Notes under the pieces: generated by a model
Databases searched by the model: none
Told to the model about the DNA's origin: nothing
The model's input: only the letters and a program-made list of their open reading frames with translations
Shown: positions 5,390-11,918 of the stretch, one piece after another
Numbering within the stretch: the stretch's first letter is position 1
Layout: each line of letters opens with the position of its first letter
Position numbers and translations under genes: made by a program
DNA from: an uncultured Eubacteriales bacterium
GTDB lineage: Bacteria > Bacillota > Clostridia > Christensenellales > Aristaeellaceae
Direction of reading: 5' to 3'
Length of the DNA stretch: 11,918 bases
Assembly: GCA_900542395.1 (NCBI GenBank)
Contig: UQNM01000063.1
Location: 1 to 11,918 of the forward strand

Positions 5390-5412
5390 GGTTTTTCCTC
5401 CTTGGTGGTTCG

Positions 5413-6774
5413 TCAAACGCGGGCATGGCCGTCGCTGAGCACGGGGCCGATACAGAGCTTATACGCAATCGCCGAGGCCAGCGGGCCGAGAACGTCGCTG
5501 ACCGGTTCGGCATAAAACGCCGCCCTCGCGCCGAAGCACGCGGGCAGGATGAACAGCGCCGCAAAATACACGGCTTTGCGGAAGAAGGACAGCGGAAACG
5601 AGAGTCTGACCTGCCCCAGCGCCGTGAAGCCATCCACGATTTCATATTGCGCGCCCAGCGGAATCGCCGCCAGCGTGCACACGCGAATCGCCCACGCGGA
5701 AATTTCGGCCACCTGCGCGTCCTTCGTGAACAGGCGCACGAACAGCGGCCCCGCGACGCGCGCCAGCACGAACATGACCGCCGTGAAGCCCATGCACAGC
5801 CGGAAAATCTTTTTCTGCGCGTCCCGGACGCGCCCGAACTGCCGCGCGCCGTAATTATACGAGAGGATGGCCTGCGTGCCGCCGGAAATGCCGCCCAGCG
5901 GCATCGTCATCACCAGCATGAAGCTCTGGGCGATCACCGCGCAGGTCACGAGCCGGTCGCCCTCCAGCGCGCCGCCGTAGCGCTGCAACACCGCGTTCAT
6001 GGCGATGAGCATCACGTTGTCGATGGCGATGATGGCGAACGGCGTAAAGCCGAGCGTCAGAATCTTTCGCGCCGCCGGAAGGCTCAGGCCGCCGCGCTCC
6101 AGCCGAATCGCCGCCCGCCTGCCGCGCAGGAAGATCACCGCGCCCGCCGCGCTCGCCATTTGGGAGAGCACCGTCGTCAGCGCCGCCCCGCGAACCCCCA
6201 TGTTCAGCGCGAAGATGAACACCGGGTCGAGCGCGATGTTCAGCGCCGCGCCGAGCACCACCAGCCGCATCGCCTGCGCGGCAAAGCCCTGCGCGATGAT
6301 CATCTGGTTCAGCCCCGCCGCCAGCAGCGCAAAGACCGTGCCCGTCAGGTACACGGTGAAATAGGCGTCCGCATAGGGATAGGTTGCGTCGCTCGCGCCG
6401 AAGAAGCGCAGCATCGGCTCGCGCAGCGGGATGACCAGCGCCATCATCGCCAGCGAAAACGCCAGCAGCATACAAAACCCCGTCCGCAGGATGCGCCTCG
6501 CCTCCTCCGGCCTGTCCTCGCCCATGCGGATGCCCATCAGCGGGGATGCGCCCCACGAAATCCACACCGCCGCCGAGCCGACCATCGTGACCACCGGGCC
6601 GCAGACGCCCACGCCCGCCAGCGCCGTTTCGCCCACGCCCGCGATGTGGCCGATGTACATCCTATCCACAATGCTGTACAGCACGCTCACAAACTGTGCC
6701 AGCACGCTCGGCAGCGCCGTGCGCCAGACCAGCGCGCCGATCTCATCCCGGCCAAGGTCGTTTTCCTTTTTCAT
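5413..6774 (-). CDS. MATE-family multidrug/metabolite efflux transporter
   Basis: A 453-residue inner-membrane protein, the standard MATE length, with about 12 hydrophobic segments. Recognisable family features are the N-terminal LPSVLAQFVSVLYSIVDRMY, the first-repeat QMIIAQG and LDPVFIFALNMGVRGAA, and second-repeat segments IAQSFMLVMTMPLGG and SYNYGAR. MATE proteins export cationic drugs, flavins or other organics using a sodium or proton gradient. The substrate is unknown. The start at 6774 (MKKENDLGRDE) is preferred over an open extension to 6837, which would cross the promoter. GGGGA lies about 8 nt upstream, a rather weak site. The promoter is at 6809-6837 and the gene diverges from the phn operon. 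The RNA methyltransferase gene follows in the same direction. No defect is seen. Confidence 0.92.
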   Translation of the reverse strand: MKKENDLGRDEIGALVWRTALPSVLAQFVSVLYSIVDRMYIGHIAGVGETALAGVGVCGPVVTMVGSAAVWISWGASPLMGIRMGEDRPEEARRILRTGFCMLLAFSLAMMALVIPLREPMLRFFGASDATYPYADAYFTVYLTGTVFALLAAGLNQMIIAQGFAAQAMRLVVLGAALNIALDPVFIFALNMGVRGAALTTVLSQMASAAGAVIFLRGRRAAIRLERGGLSLPAARKILTLGFTPFAIIAIDNVMLIAMNAVLQRYGGALEGDRLVTCAVIAQSFMLVMTMPLGGISGGTQAILSYNYGARQFGRVRDAQKKIFRLCMGFTAVMFVLARVAGPLFVRLFTKDAQVAEISAWAIRVCTLAAIPLGAQYEIVDGFTALGQVRLSFPLSFFRKAVYFAALFILPACFGARAAFYAEPVSDVLGPLASAIAYKLCIGPVLSDGHARV

Positions 6775-6808
6775 CGTCCATTCCCCGCTTTGTTTTTTCC
6801 GAATTTTT

Positions 6809-6837
6809 ATTATAGCTTTTTTGTTCCCGTTTCGCAA
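6809..6837 (-). promoter_or_regulatory. Predicted promoter of the MATE/methyltransferase operon
   Basis: On the minus strand, TTGCGA (6837-6832) and a perfect TATAAT (6814-6809) are spaced 17 bp apart. The predicted start is about 30 nt before the ATG at 6774. Confidence 0.75.
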
Positions 6838-6884
6838 CCGGGCGGCGTCGGTTTTCCGATGTGTGCGATTTTTTTGCGCTGTTT

Positions 6885-6933
6885 TTTACATTTTGCATAA
6901 TTTGCTTCACGTGCCGTTTACATTCCGTTAAGG
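6885..6933 (+). promoter_or_regulatory. PhoP-box-like array upstream of the phn operon
   Basis: Five hexamers recur at 10-11-bp intervals: TTTACA (6885), CATAAT (6896), TTCACG (6906), TTTACA (6917) and TTAAGG (6928). Gram-positive PhoP binds direct repeats of TT(A/C/T)ACA separated by about 5 bp, one helical turn apart. Two copies are exact, one differs by one base and two are weaker. The array ends 60 bp upstream of the predicted -10, farther than typical. Phosphate-starvation control fits the operon but is inferred. Confidence 0.5.
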
Positions 6934-6990
6934 ATTTGAAAAAAAAACCGAACTTTTGCCGTTTTTCCCCTTTCTTCATCTGAGCGCCTG

Positions 6991-6999
6991 TGATATACT
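6991..6999 (+). promoter_or_regulatory. Extended -10 promoter of the phn-like operon
   Basis: TGA followed by TATACT (6994-6999) gives an extended -10. The -35 at 17-bp spacing (TTTCTT, 6971-6976) is poor, consistent with a promoter needing an activator. The leader to the ATG at 7047 is about 40 nt. Confidence 0.5.
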
Positions 7000-7046
7000 G
7001 TATGCGTCAACAAAAAACCGCGCGAAACATCAAGGAGGATTTAGCT

Positions 7047-8090
7047 ATGAAAAAGCTCCTGACCCTTGCCCTGGCCGTGCTGATGTGCGTTTTCGCCATT
7101 TCCGCTATGGCCGACACTGTTTCCATTGATCGTACCCTCGAGCTCCAGTTCGTCCCCTCCAAGGACGCTGACGTGATCATCACCGGCACCAAGAATCTGC
7201 CGGAGCTGCTCAAGGCCGCGCTGCTCGAACAGGGCTACGACGTGAAGGATATCAACATCACCGTCGGCACCAACTACGAGGCGACCGGCGAGGCCATGGC
7301 CGCCGGCACCGTCGATCTGGGCTGGCTGCCGGGCGGCACCTACGCGCTGTTCAGCGACGATGTGGACGTCATCCTGACCGCCACCCGCGCGGGTCTTTCC
7401 AACGACAGCGAGGATCCCAAGACCTGGAACGGCGAGGCCAACAAGACCCTCAAGAACGGCCCGCAGGTCACCTTCTATCGCTCCCTGATCTACGCCACGC
7501 CTTCCGCTTACGGCAAGGAGCTGGCCGCCAAGGTCAACGCGGGCGAGGAGCTCACTTGGGATGACCTCTCCAAGGCCAACTGGGCTGTGCTGAAGAATTC
7601 CTCTTCCGCCGGTTACATCTACCCGACCCTCTGGCTGCAGGATCACTACGGCAAGAAGATCACCGATCTGCCGAACGTCATCACGCTGGCCGGCTATGGC
7701 GACGCGTTCGCTCAGGCTGCCGCCGAGGCGGTTGATATCGTCGTCTGCTATGCCGACGGCCGCAACGATTACGAAGCCGCTTGGATTCTGCCCACCGGCG
7801 AAGCTGACCCGACCGGCAAGGCCGGCATGGGCCGCACCGATTCCATCTGGAATGAGCTGAACGTCATCGGCGTGACGCCGGGCATCTACAACGACACCGT
7901 GTCCATCACCAAGGCGAACGCGGACATCTACAATCCGGAGTTCATCGCGGCGATGCAGCAGGCGCTGATCAACGTCATCAACACGCCGGAAGGTCAGGAG
8001 ATCTTCAGCGTGTACAGCCACACTGGCTACGCCGTGGCGACCGACGCCGATTACGACGGCGCGCGCGCCGCGCTCAAGGTTGCGCAGTAA
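7047..8090 (+). CDS. phnD: PhnD-like phosphonate/phosphate-ester substrate-binding protein
   Basis: Encodes 347 residues. The first 22 (MKKLLTLALAVLMCVFAISA, then MA) form a Sec signal peptide with a likely AMA-DT cleavage. The Cys at residue 14 lacks a good lipobox (LM before C), so lipid anchoring is uncertain. The mature part fits the PhnD/SsuA-type family: LELQFVPSKDAD (about 31-42), VGTNYEATGEAMAAGTVDLG (73-92) and NSSSAGYIYP (184-193), which recalls the ligand-contacting Ser-Gly-Tyr loop of PhnD. It would capture the substrate outside the membrane and hand it to the ATPase/permease complex encoded downstream. Start chosen from AAGGAGG 8 nt upstream; an open extension to 6990 crosses the promoter. 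A strong terminator follows directly. The exact ligand (phosphonate, phosphite, phosphate ester) is unknown. The symbol reflects family and operon context. Confidence 0.85.
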   Translation: MKKLLTLALAVLMCVFAISAMADTVSIDRTLELQFVPSKDADVIITGTKNLPELLKAALLEQGYDVKDINITVGTNYEATGEAMAAGTVDLGWLPGGTYALFSDDVDVILTATRAGLSNDSEDPKTWNGEANKTLKNGPQVTFYRSLIYATPSAYGKELAAKVNAGEELTWDDLSKANWAVLKNSSSAGYIYPTLWLQDHYGKKITDLPNVITLAGYGDAFAQAAAEAVDIVVCYADGRNDYEAAWILPTGEADPTGKAGMGRTDSIWNELNVIGVTPGIYNDTVSITKANADIYNPEFIAAMQQALINVINTPEGQEIFSVYSHTGYAVATDADYDGARAALKVAQ

Positions 8091-8107
8091 TTTCCGCACC
8101 CACAACG

Positions 8108-8136
8108 GGCGGCTTCCCTGTGGAAGCCGCCTTTTT
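8108..8136 (+). terminator. Strong intrinsic terminator after the binding-protein gene
   Basis: GGCGGCTTCC (8108-8117) and GGAAGCCGCC (8122-8131) form a perfect 10-bp stem with a 4-nt loop, followed by TTTTT (8132-8136). It lies within the operon, so it likely makes the binding protein far more abundant than the ATPase and permeases. Confidence 0.85.
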
Positions 8137-8152
8137 CTAGGTAAAGGGGCGA

Positions 8153-8231
8153 TTGGGGCTTTGCCCCAAGCCCCACCAAGAACCTGAGGTTCTTGGATTT
8201 CCCTCCTTTCATTTATCGCATCGCGATAAAT
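8153..8231. repeat. Left cluster of three hairpin repeats
   Basis: Three perfect hairpins follow one another: TTGGGGC/GCCCCAA (8153-8169), CCAAGAACC/GGTTCTTGG (8176-8196) and ATTTATCGC/GCGATAAAT (8211-8231), each with a 3-nt loop. Two hairpins beyond the 162-bp element (8440-8484) mirror the first two in order. No credible coding sequence is seen here. Confidence 0.7.
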
Positions 8232-8249
8232 GGATATATGCGTCGATTC

Positions 8250-8411
8250 ATACTAATTCGCAGTTAAAATGCTTAACAGAGCGCATCAGATTTTTTGTTC
8301 TGACGAAGCCAAGTGAAGTGAGGCGTACTGGAGGTACGTTGAACGGAACGAGGCAAAGTCAGAGCGAAAAAGATGGTGCGCGGATTAAGCCATTTTAACA
8401 AGAATTAGTAT
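8250..8411. mobile_element. 162-bp MITE-like element with long inverted ends
   Basis: The left end (8250-8276, starting ATACTAATTC, then GTTAAAATG and CTTAA) matches the reverse complement of the right end (8385-8411) at all but a few bases. Pairing continues inward with gaps: GCGCATC, a T-run and TCTGAC on the left recur inverted on the right. The centre folds as CGTAC/GTACG. The whole unit can form one long imperfect hairpin, as in miniature inverted-repeat elements. No transposase is encoded and no clear target duplication is seen. An open 81-codon frame crossing it looks spurious. Confidence 0.65.
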
Positions 8412-8439
8412 CAAACCGCCGCGAAGCGAAGAAGGGAGT

Positions 8440-8484
8440 CCGAGGGATTTATCCCTCGGCAGGGTTTGGGACAGCGTCCCAAAC
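8440..8484. repeat. Right cluster of hairpin repeats
   Basis: CCGAGGGAT/ATCCCTCGG (8440-8459, 2-nt loop) and GTTTGGGAC/GTCCCAAAC (8464-8484, 3-nt loop) are perfect 9-bp stems. Read on the minus strand they repeat the order seen on the left side, one G-rich hairpin and then a second, although the bases differ. From 8485 to 8510 nothing is seen; AAGGAAG for the next gene follows at 8511. Confidence 0.65.
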
Positions 8485-8526
8485 GTCCATCCCACCCCTA
8501 TCATTGCAAAAAGGAAGTGTCCCCTT

Positions 8527-9288
8527 TTGATCGAATTTAAGCACGTTTCCAAAACGTACCCCAACGGCGTCAAGGGTCTCAAGGACGTCAACCTCAAGTT
8601 CGAGCAGGGCGAATTCGTCGCCATCATCGGCCTCTCCGGCGCGGGCAAATCCACGCTGATCCGCACCATCAACCGCATGATCGACATCACCGAGGGCGAA
8701 TTGACCGTGGACGGCACGGACGTTTCCAAGCTCTCCGGCAAGGCGCTGCGCAAGTTCCGCCGCAAGATCGGCATGATCTTCCAGTCCTTCAACCTCGTCA
8801 CCCGCGCGACGGCGCTCAAGAACGTTCTGACCTCCATGGTGCCGGATATGGGCTTCTTCCGCGTGCTCTTCGGCCTGTTCACCAAGGAGCAGAAGCTCGC
8901 CGCCCTCGCCGCGCTGGACAAGGTCGGTATTCTGGATAAGGCCTACATCCGCTGCGACCAGCTCTCCGGCGGCCAGCAGCAGCGCGTCGCGCTCGCCCGC
9001 ACGCTCAACCAGAATCCCTCCATCATCCTCGCCGACGAGCCGGTTGCCGCGCTCGACCCGGTGACGGCGCATCAGGTCATGGCGGATTTCAAGCGCATCA
9101 ACGAGGAAATGAACATCACCATCCTCATCAACATCCACCACGTCGATCTGGCGCTGGGCTACGCGCAGCGCGTGGTCGGCATCCGCGCGGGCGAAATCGT
9201 CTACGACGGCCCGGCCAGCGAGGTCACGCAGGACATTCTGGATAGCATTTACAACGGCTCCGCCGTGCCGCAGGCCGGCGGCAACTAA
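8527..9288 (+). CDS. phnC: PhnC-like ABC transporter ATPase
   Basis: Encodes 253 residues, the full length of PhnC-type ATPases. All nucleotide-binding motifs are present: Walker A GLSGAGKST (35-43), Q-loop Gln86 (IFQSFNLV), signature LSGGQQQR (146-153), Walker B IILADEP (166-172) and the H-loop in INIHHVDLA (His204/205). It would power uptake with the two permeases downstream from the cytoplasmic face. The start is TTG at 8527, giving MIEFKHVSKTYPNG, with AAGGAAG about 9 nt upstream; no ATG is available nearby. It begins 17 bp after the end of the repeat-rich stretch, so part of its original upstream region may have been replaced. The stop is 12 bp before the next gene. No promoter of its own is evident. 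Confidence 0.93.
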   Translation: MIEFKHVSKTYPNGVKGLKDVNLKFEQGEFVAIIGLSGAGKSTLIRTINRMIDITEGELTVDGTDVSKLSGKALRKFRRKIGMIFQSFNLVTRATALKNVLTSMVPDMGFFRVLFGLFTKEQKLAALAALDKVGILDKAYIRCDQLSGGQQQRVALARTLNQNPSIILADEPVAALDPVTAHQVMADFKRINEEMNITILINIHHVDLALGYAQRVVGIRAGEIVYDGPASEVTQDILDSIYNGSAVPQAGGN

Positions 9289-9300
9289 GGAGGGCGCGCC

Positions 9301-10152
9301 ATGAAGAAAACCGTCGCGCCCGGCGCCAAAACACCGCTGTTTGACCGCGTCTTCAAGCCCGAGATCATCACGCTTGAAAACGGCCACACCGTCACCCGCC
9401 CGCGCTCCCGCACGCCGCTGATCGCGCTGCTGGTGTTCGCCGCGCTGGCGATCTCCGTCCATGTCACGGGCTTCAACCTCGCCATCATCGCCAAGCGCGC
9501 CAACCAACTCACGAAAATCCTCTCTCAGATCTTCCAGCCGGATCCGTCCTTCTTGAGCAAGGTCATCACCCCGCTGCTGGATACCATCAAGATGAGCGTC
9601 ATGGGCAGCGTAATCGGCTGCCTGCTGGCGCTGCCCTACGCGGTCGCGGCCTCCGCGAACATCAACCGCAACAAGGTCTCCCTGTCCGTCCTGCGCTTCA
9701 TTCTCAACATCATCCGCACGCTGCCGACGCTGGTGATCGCGAGCATCTGCGCGCTGGTGTTCGGTCTGGGCACGTTCGCGGGCACCGTCGCCATCGTCAT
9801 CTTCACCTTCGGCGTGGTGACGAAGATGCTCTACGAATCCATTGAAACCATCAACATGGGGCCGTTTGAGGCGCTGGAATCCGCCGGTGCGGACAAGTTC
9901 CGCGCCTTCTGGAGCGCCGTGTTCCCGCAGGTTCTGCCGACCTATCTCTCCCACTGTCTGTACAGCTTTGAGATGAACGTGCGCGCCGCCTCCATCCTCG
10001 GTTACGTCGGCGCGGGCGGCCTCGGCATCCTGATTGACGAGCGCATCGGCTGGCGCGATTACAACGGTCTGGGCACGGTGCTGCTGACGCTGTTCGTCGC
10101 CGTGCTTCTCATCGAAAACCTGAGCCAGTTCCTGCGCAGCAAGCTCAGCTAA
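9301..10152 (+). CDS. phnE: PhnE-like ABC permease, first subunit
   Basis: A 283-residue inner-membrane permease. After a cytoplasmic N-terminus of about 38 residues come roughly six hydrophobic segments, including 39-60, 97-118 and 140-175. The cytoplasmic coupling loop (EAA motif) reads EALESAGADKFRAFWSAVFP at 190-209, where the ATPase docks. Conserved PhnE-type signatures NIIRTLPTLVIA and ILGYVGAGGLGILI are present. The ATG at 9301 has AAGGAGG 7 nt upstream and follows phnC by 12 bp, so co-translation is likely. It forms a heterodimer candidate with the next permease. Confidence 0.92.
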   Translation: MKKTVAPGAKTPLFDRVFKPEIITLENGHTVTRPRSRTPLIALLVFAALAISVHVTGFNLAIIAKRANQLTKILSQIFQPDPSFLSKVITPLLDTIKMSVMGSVIGCLLALPYAVAASANINRNKVSLSVLRFILNIIRTLPTLVIASICALVFGLGTFAGTVAIVIFTFGVVTKMLYESIETINMGPFEALESAGADKFRAFWSAVFPQVLPTYLSHCLYSFEMNVRAASILGYVGAGGLGILIDERIGWRDYNGLGTVLLTLFVAVLLIENLSQFLRSKLS

Positions 10153-10164
10153 GGGAGGGATATC

Positions 10165-10983
10165 ATGCAATATTCAAACAACATTCTTGAAAAGTACGAA
10201 TCCCGCCCGCGCAAATGGTGGCTTTACACGCTGATCGTGTTCATCATGGCGCTGCTGCTGAGCTGGTCGGCTTCCAGCGTGACCTTCAAGGGCTTCGCGG
10301 CCAAGGGCACGGAGGTCGCCAAAGGCATCTTCTGGGGGCTTGTCAAGCCGGATATGAACCTGCTGTTCTCCACCTCGACCGACGGCGTGCCGTATCTGCT
10401 GATGGAGACGGTCTGCATCGCCATCCTCGGCACGGTGGTCGGCGGTATTCTGGCGCTGCCCATCAGCTTTCTGGCCAGCCCGAAGATCATGCCCAAGCCC
10501 GTCGCCTTCGTCTTCAACGCGCTGATTCTGCTGATCCGCACGCTGCCCTCCATCGTCTGGGCGCTGATCTGGATTCGCGTGACCGGCCCCGGCGCGTTCT
10601 GCGGCGTGATTACGCAGAGCATCTGCTCCATCGGCATGATTTCCAAGATGTACATCACCGCCATCGCCGATCTGGATACGAGTATCCTGGAATCGCTGGA
10701 CGCGGCGGGCTGCACCGCCTTCCAGAAGATCCGCTACGGCATCATTCCCCAGCTCACGCCGAATATCATCTCCACCGTGATCTATCGCTTCGATATCAAC
10801 ATCAAGGATGCGACCACGCTGGGCATCGTCGGCGCGGGCGGCATCGGCGCGGCGCTGATCCAGTGCATCAATTCCCGCCGCTGGACGATGGTCGGCTCGT
10901 TCATCCTCGCGATGATCGTGCTCATGCTGATTATTGAGTTCGCCTCGACCCGGATTCGCGGCAAGCTGGCCAGGGGGCAGTAA
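10165..10983 (+). CDS. phnE: PhnE-like ABC permease, second subunit
   Basis: A 272-residue permease paralogous to the preceding gene. A hydrophobic segment starts near residue 18; others lie around 80-103, 112-137 and 243-260. The EAA loop is ESLDAAGCTAFQKIRYGIIP (176-195), followed by TTLGIVGAGGIGAAL. LLIRTLPSIVWAL corresponds to the first permease's RTLPTLVIA. Ribosome binding site GGGAGGG lies about 5 nt before the ATG; the gap to the previous gene is 12 bp. Two PhnE genes beside one PhnC and one PhnD are common in Firmicutes, suggesting a heterodimeric channel. Confidence 0.92.
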   Translation: MQYSNNILEKYESRPRKWWLYTLIVFIMALLLSWSASSVTFKGFAAKGTEVAKGIFWGLVKPDMNLLFSTSTDGVPYLLMETVCIAILGTVVGGILALPISFLASPKIMPKPVAFVFNALILLIRTLPSIVWALIWIRVTGPGAFCGVITQSICSIGMISKMYITAIADLDTSILESLDAAGCTAFQKIRYGIIPQLTPNIISTVIYRFDINIKDATTLGIVGAGGIGAALIQCINSRRWTMVGSFILAMIVLMLIIEFASTRIRGKLARGQ

Positions 10984-10988
10984 TCCGT

Positions 10989-11918
10989 ATGGCTAAAACA
11001 CTCACCATCCGCTATACCTCCGATACCCACGGCTATCTCTATCCCACCAATTACGCCGACATGCAGGATCGCCCGATGGGGCTGATGAAGCTGGCCAGCG
11101 AATACCCGCACGACGGCAACACGCTGATCATCGACGGCGGCGACACCATTCAGGGCTCGCCGCTGACCAACCTGTATCAGCGCCTTTCGCCGGAAGAAAA
11201 GGCCGCCTGCCTGAGCGAGGATACCTACGGCACGCACCCCATCGCGGCGATGATGAATCTGGCGGGCTATCAGTTTGTGACGCTGGGCAACCACGATTTC
11301 AACTACGGCGTGGACACGCTGATGGATTACCTGACCAACCTTGACGCGCTCTGCCTCTGCGCCAACATCCGCGACCGGGAAGGCCGCCTGCCCATCGCGC
11401 CCTACGCCGTGCACCGGCTGGAAAACGGCCTGCGCATCGGTCTGGTCGGCGTGTGCACGCACTTTGTCCGCCGCTGGGAGAACCCCAAGACGGTGGAAAA
11501 GCTGGTCATCGAGGAGCCGATTCCCGCCGCCAAGGCCGCGCTGGACGCGGTGAAGCCGCTCTGCGACGTCACCGTGCTCATCTACCACGGCGGCTTTGAG
11601 TGCGATTTGGAAACCGGCGAGCCGCTGACCGACAGCGCCGAGAATCAGGCCTGCCGCCTCTGCCGCGAGCTGGACTTCGATCTCGTGCTGACCGGCCACC
11701 AGCATATGCGCGTGGACGGCGTGCGCTTTTGCAACAGCTTTGCCGTGCAGCCGACCTACCGCGCGCCGCACTGCTGCTCAATCACCGTCACCGTGGAGGA
11801 CGACGGCAGCAAGCGCTTTGAAAGCCGCATCATCCCCGCCGAGGGCAAGCCGCTGGCGCGCGCCTGCGACCTGCTGCTCCCGCTGGAAAAGCGCGTGCAG
11901 ACGTGGCTGGATACGCCC
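10989..11918 (+). CDS. UshA-like 5'-nucleotidase/metallophosphoesterase (3' end outside window)
   Basis: An open frame of 310 codons runs from ATG at 10989 to the window edge. It carries all the metal-binding motifs of the calcineurin-like phosphoesterase fold in order: SDTHG (D12, H14), GGDTIQGSP (D52), LGNHDFNYG (N101, H102), YHGG (H200) and TGHQHM (H237, H239). This matches the N-terminal domain of the UshA/CpdB group, which hydrolyses nucleotides and cyclic nucleotides. There is no signal peptide, so unlike UshA it should act in the cytoplasm. The gene begins 5 bp after the second permease stop, with AGGGGG about 10 nt upstream, so it is translated with the transporter. It probably removes phosphate from, or processes, the imported compound. 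The C-terminal substrate-specificity domain is not visible, so the substrate is open. Confidence 0.9.
   Translation, partial: MAKTLTIRYTSDTHGYLYPTNYADMQDRPMGLMKLASEYPHDGNTLIIDGGDTIQGSPLTNLYQRLSPEEKAACLSEDTYGTHPIAAMMNLAGYQFVTLGNHDFNYGVDTLMDYLTNLDALCLCANIRDREGRLPIAPYAVHRLENGLRIGLVGVCTHFVRRWENPKTVEKLVIEEPIPAAKAALDAVKPLCDVTVLIYHGGFECDLETGEPLTDSAENQACRLCRELDFDLVLTGHQHMRVDGVRFCNSFAVQPTYRAPHCCSITVTVEDDGSKRFESRIIPAEGKPLARACDLLLPLEKRVQTWLDTP

Noticed and set aside
5425..6900. Long plus-strand open frame opposite the MATE gene
   Set aside because: It is an Arg/His/Gln-rich product of a GC-rich antisense frame with no domain; the MATE protein on the other strand is clear.
7041..8105. Minus-strand open frame opposite the binding-protein gene
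   Set aside because: No recognisable domain and no ribosome binding site; the plus-strand gene has a signal peptide, a good start and a terminator.
8153..8398. 81-codon open frame in the repeat cluster
   Set aside because: It spans hairpins and the MITE-like element, has no ribosome binding site, and its composition follows the repeats.
8153..8484. Possible CRISPR array or riboswitch in the repeat-rich gap
   Set aside because: The hairpins differ from each other and have no regular direct repeat-spacer pattern; no known riboswitch core was recognised.
8449..10170. Long minus-strand open frame opposite phnC and the first phnE
   Set aside because: The composition (Asp/Gly/Arg/His-rich) is that of an antisense frame, and the plus-strand genes have full motif sets.

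Overview
The window looks like chromosomal DNA from a GC-rich member of the Clostridia (Firmicutes). The signs are strong AAGGAGG-type ribosome binding sites, TTG and GTG starts, sigma-A-like promoters, a clostridial-type large serine recombinase, and GC-rich intergenic palindromic repeats. No species can be named from sequence alone.

Layout. (1) 1-1100: the C-terminal part of a large serine recombinase, the right edge of a mobile element lying to the left. Its frame runs past a terminator-like hairpin and a perfect 27-bp palindrome into host DNA, ending inside the next gene. (2) 1152-1604 (-): an Lrp/AsnC-type regulator. (3) 1752-2886 (-): two overlapping short-chain ChrA-family transporter subunits. 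They diverge from a LysR-type regulator (3044-3916, +); the two promoters overlap, with an inverted repeat at about -65 of the chr promoter. (4) 3917-4483: a dense non-annotated stretch. A 44-residue hydrophobic/charged peptide (4003-4137, -) has its own promoter, a masked ribosome binding site and a terminator. A near-consensus promoter facing it makes a short antisense RNA with its own terminator. Together these have the architecture of a type I toxin-antitoxin locus, the most interesting item here. A palindrome-rich repeat flanked by imperfect 13-bp direct repeats follows. (5) 4484-6774 (-): a MATE-family efflux protein followed by a short RsmB/NOP-type RNA cytosine methyltransferase, apparently one operon. 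(6) 6885-11918 (+): a PhoP-box-like array, a promoter, and a phosphonate/phosphate-ester-type ABC transporter operon. The operon is a binding protein (phnD-like), a terminator, a ~350-bp cluster of palindromic repeats including a 162-bp MITE-like element, an ATPase (phnC-like), two permeases (phnE-like), and a cytoplasmic UshA-like metallophosphoesterase that runs off the window.

How they may work together: the phn-like genes probably form a phosphorus-scavenging uptake system induced at low phosphate. A metal-dependent phosphoesterase in the same operon could release phosphate from the imported compound. No C-P lyase gene is visible. The LysR regulator probably controls the ChrA-like pair and represses itself.
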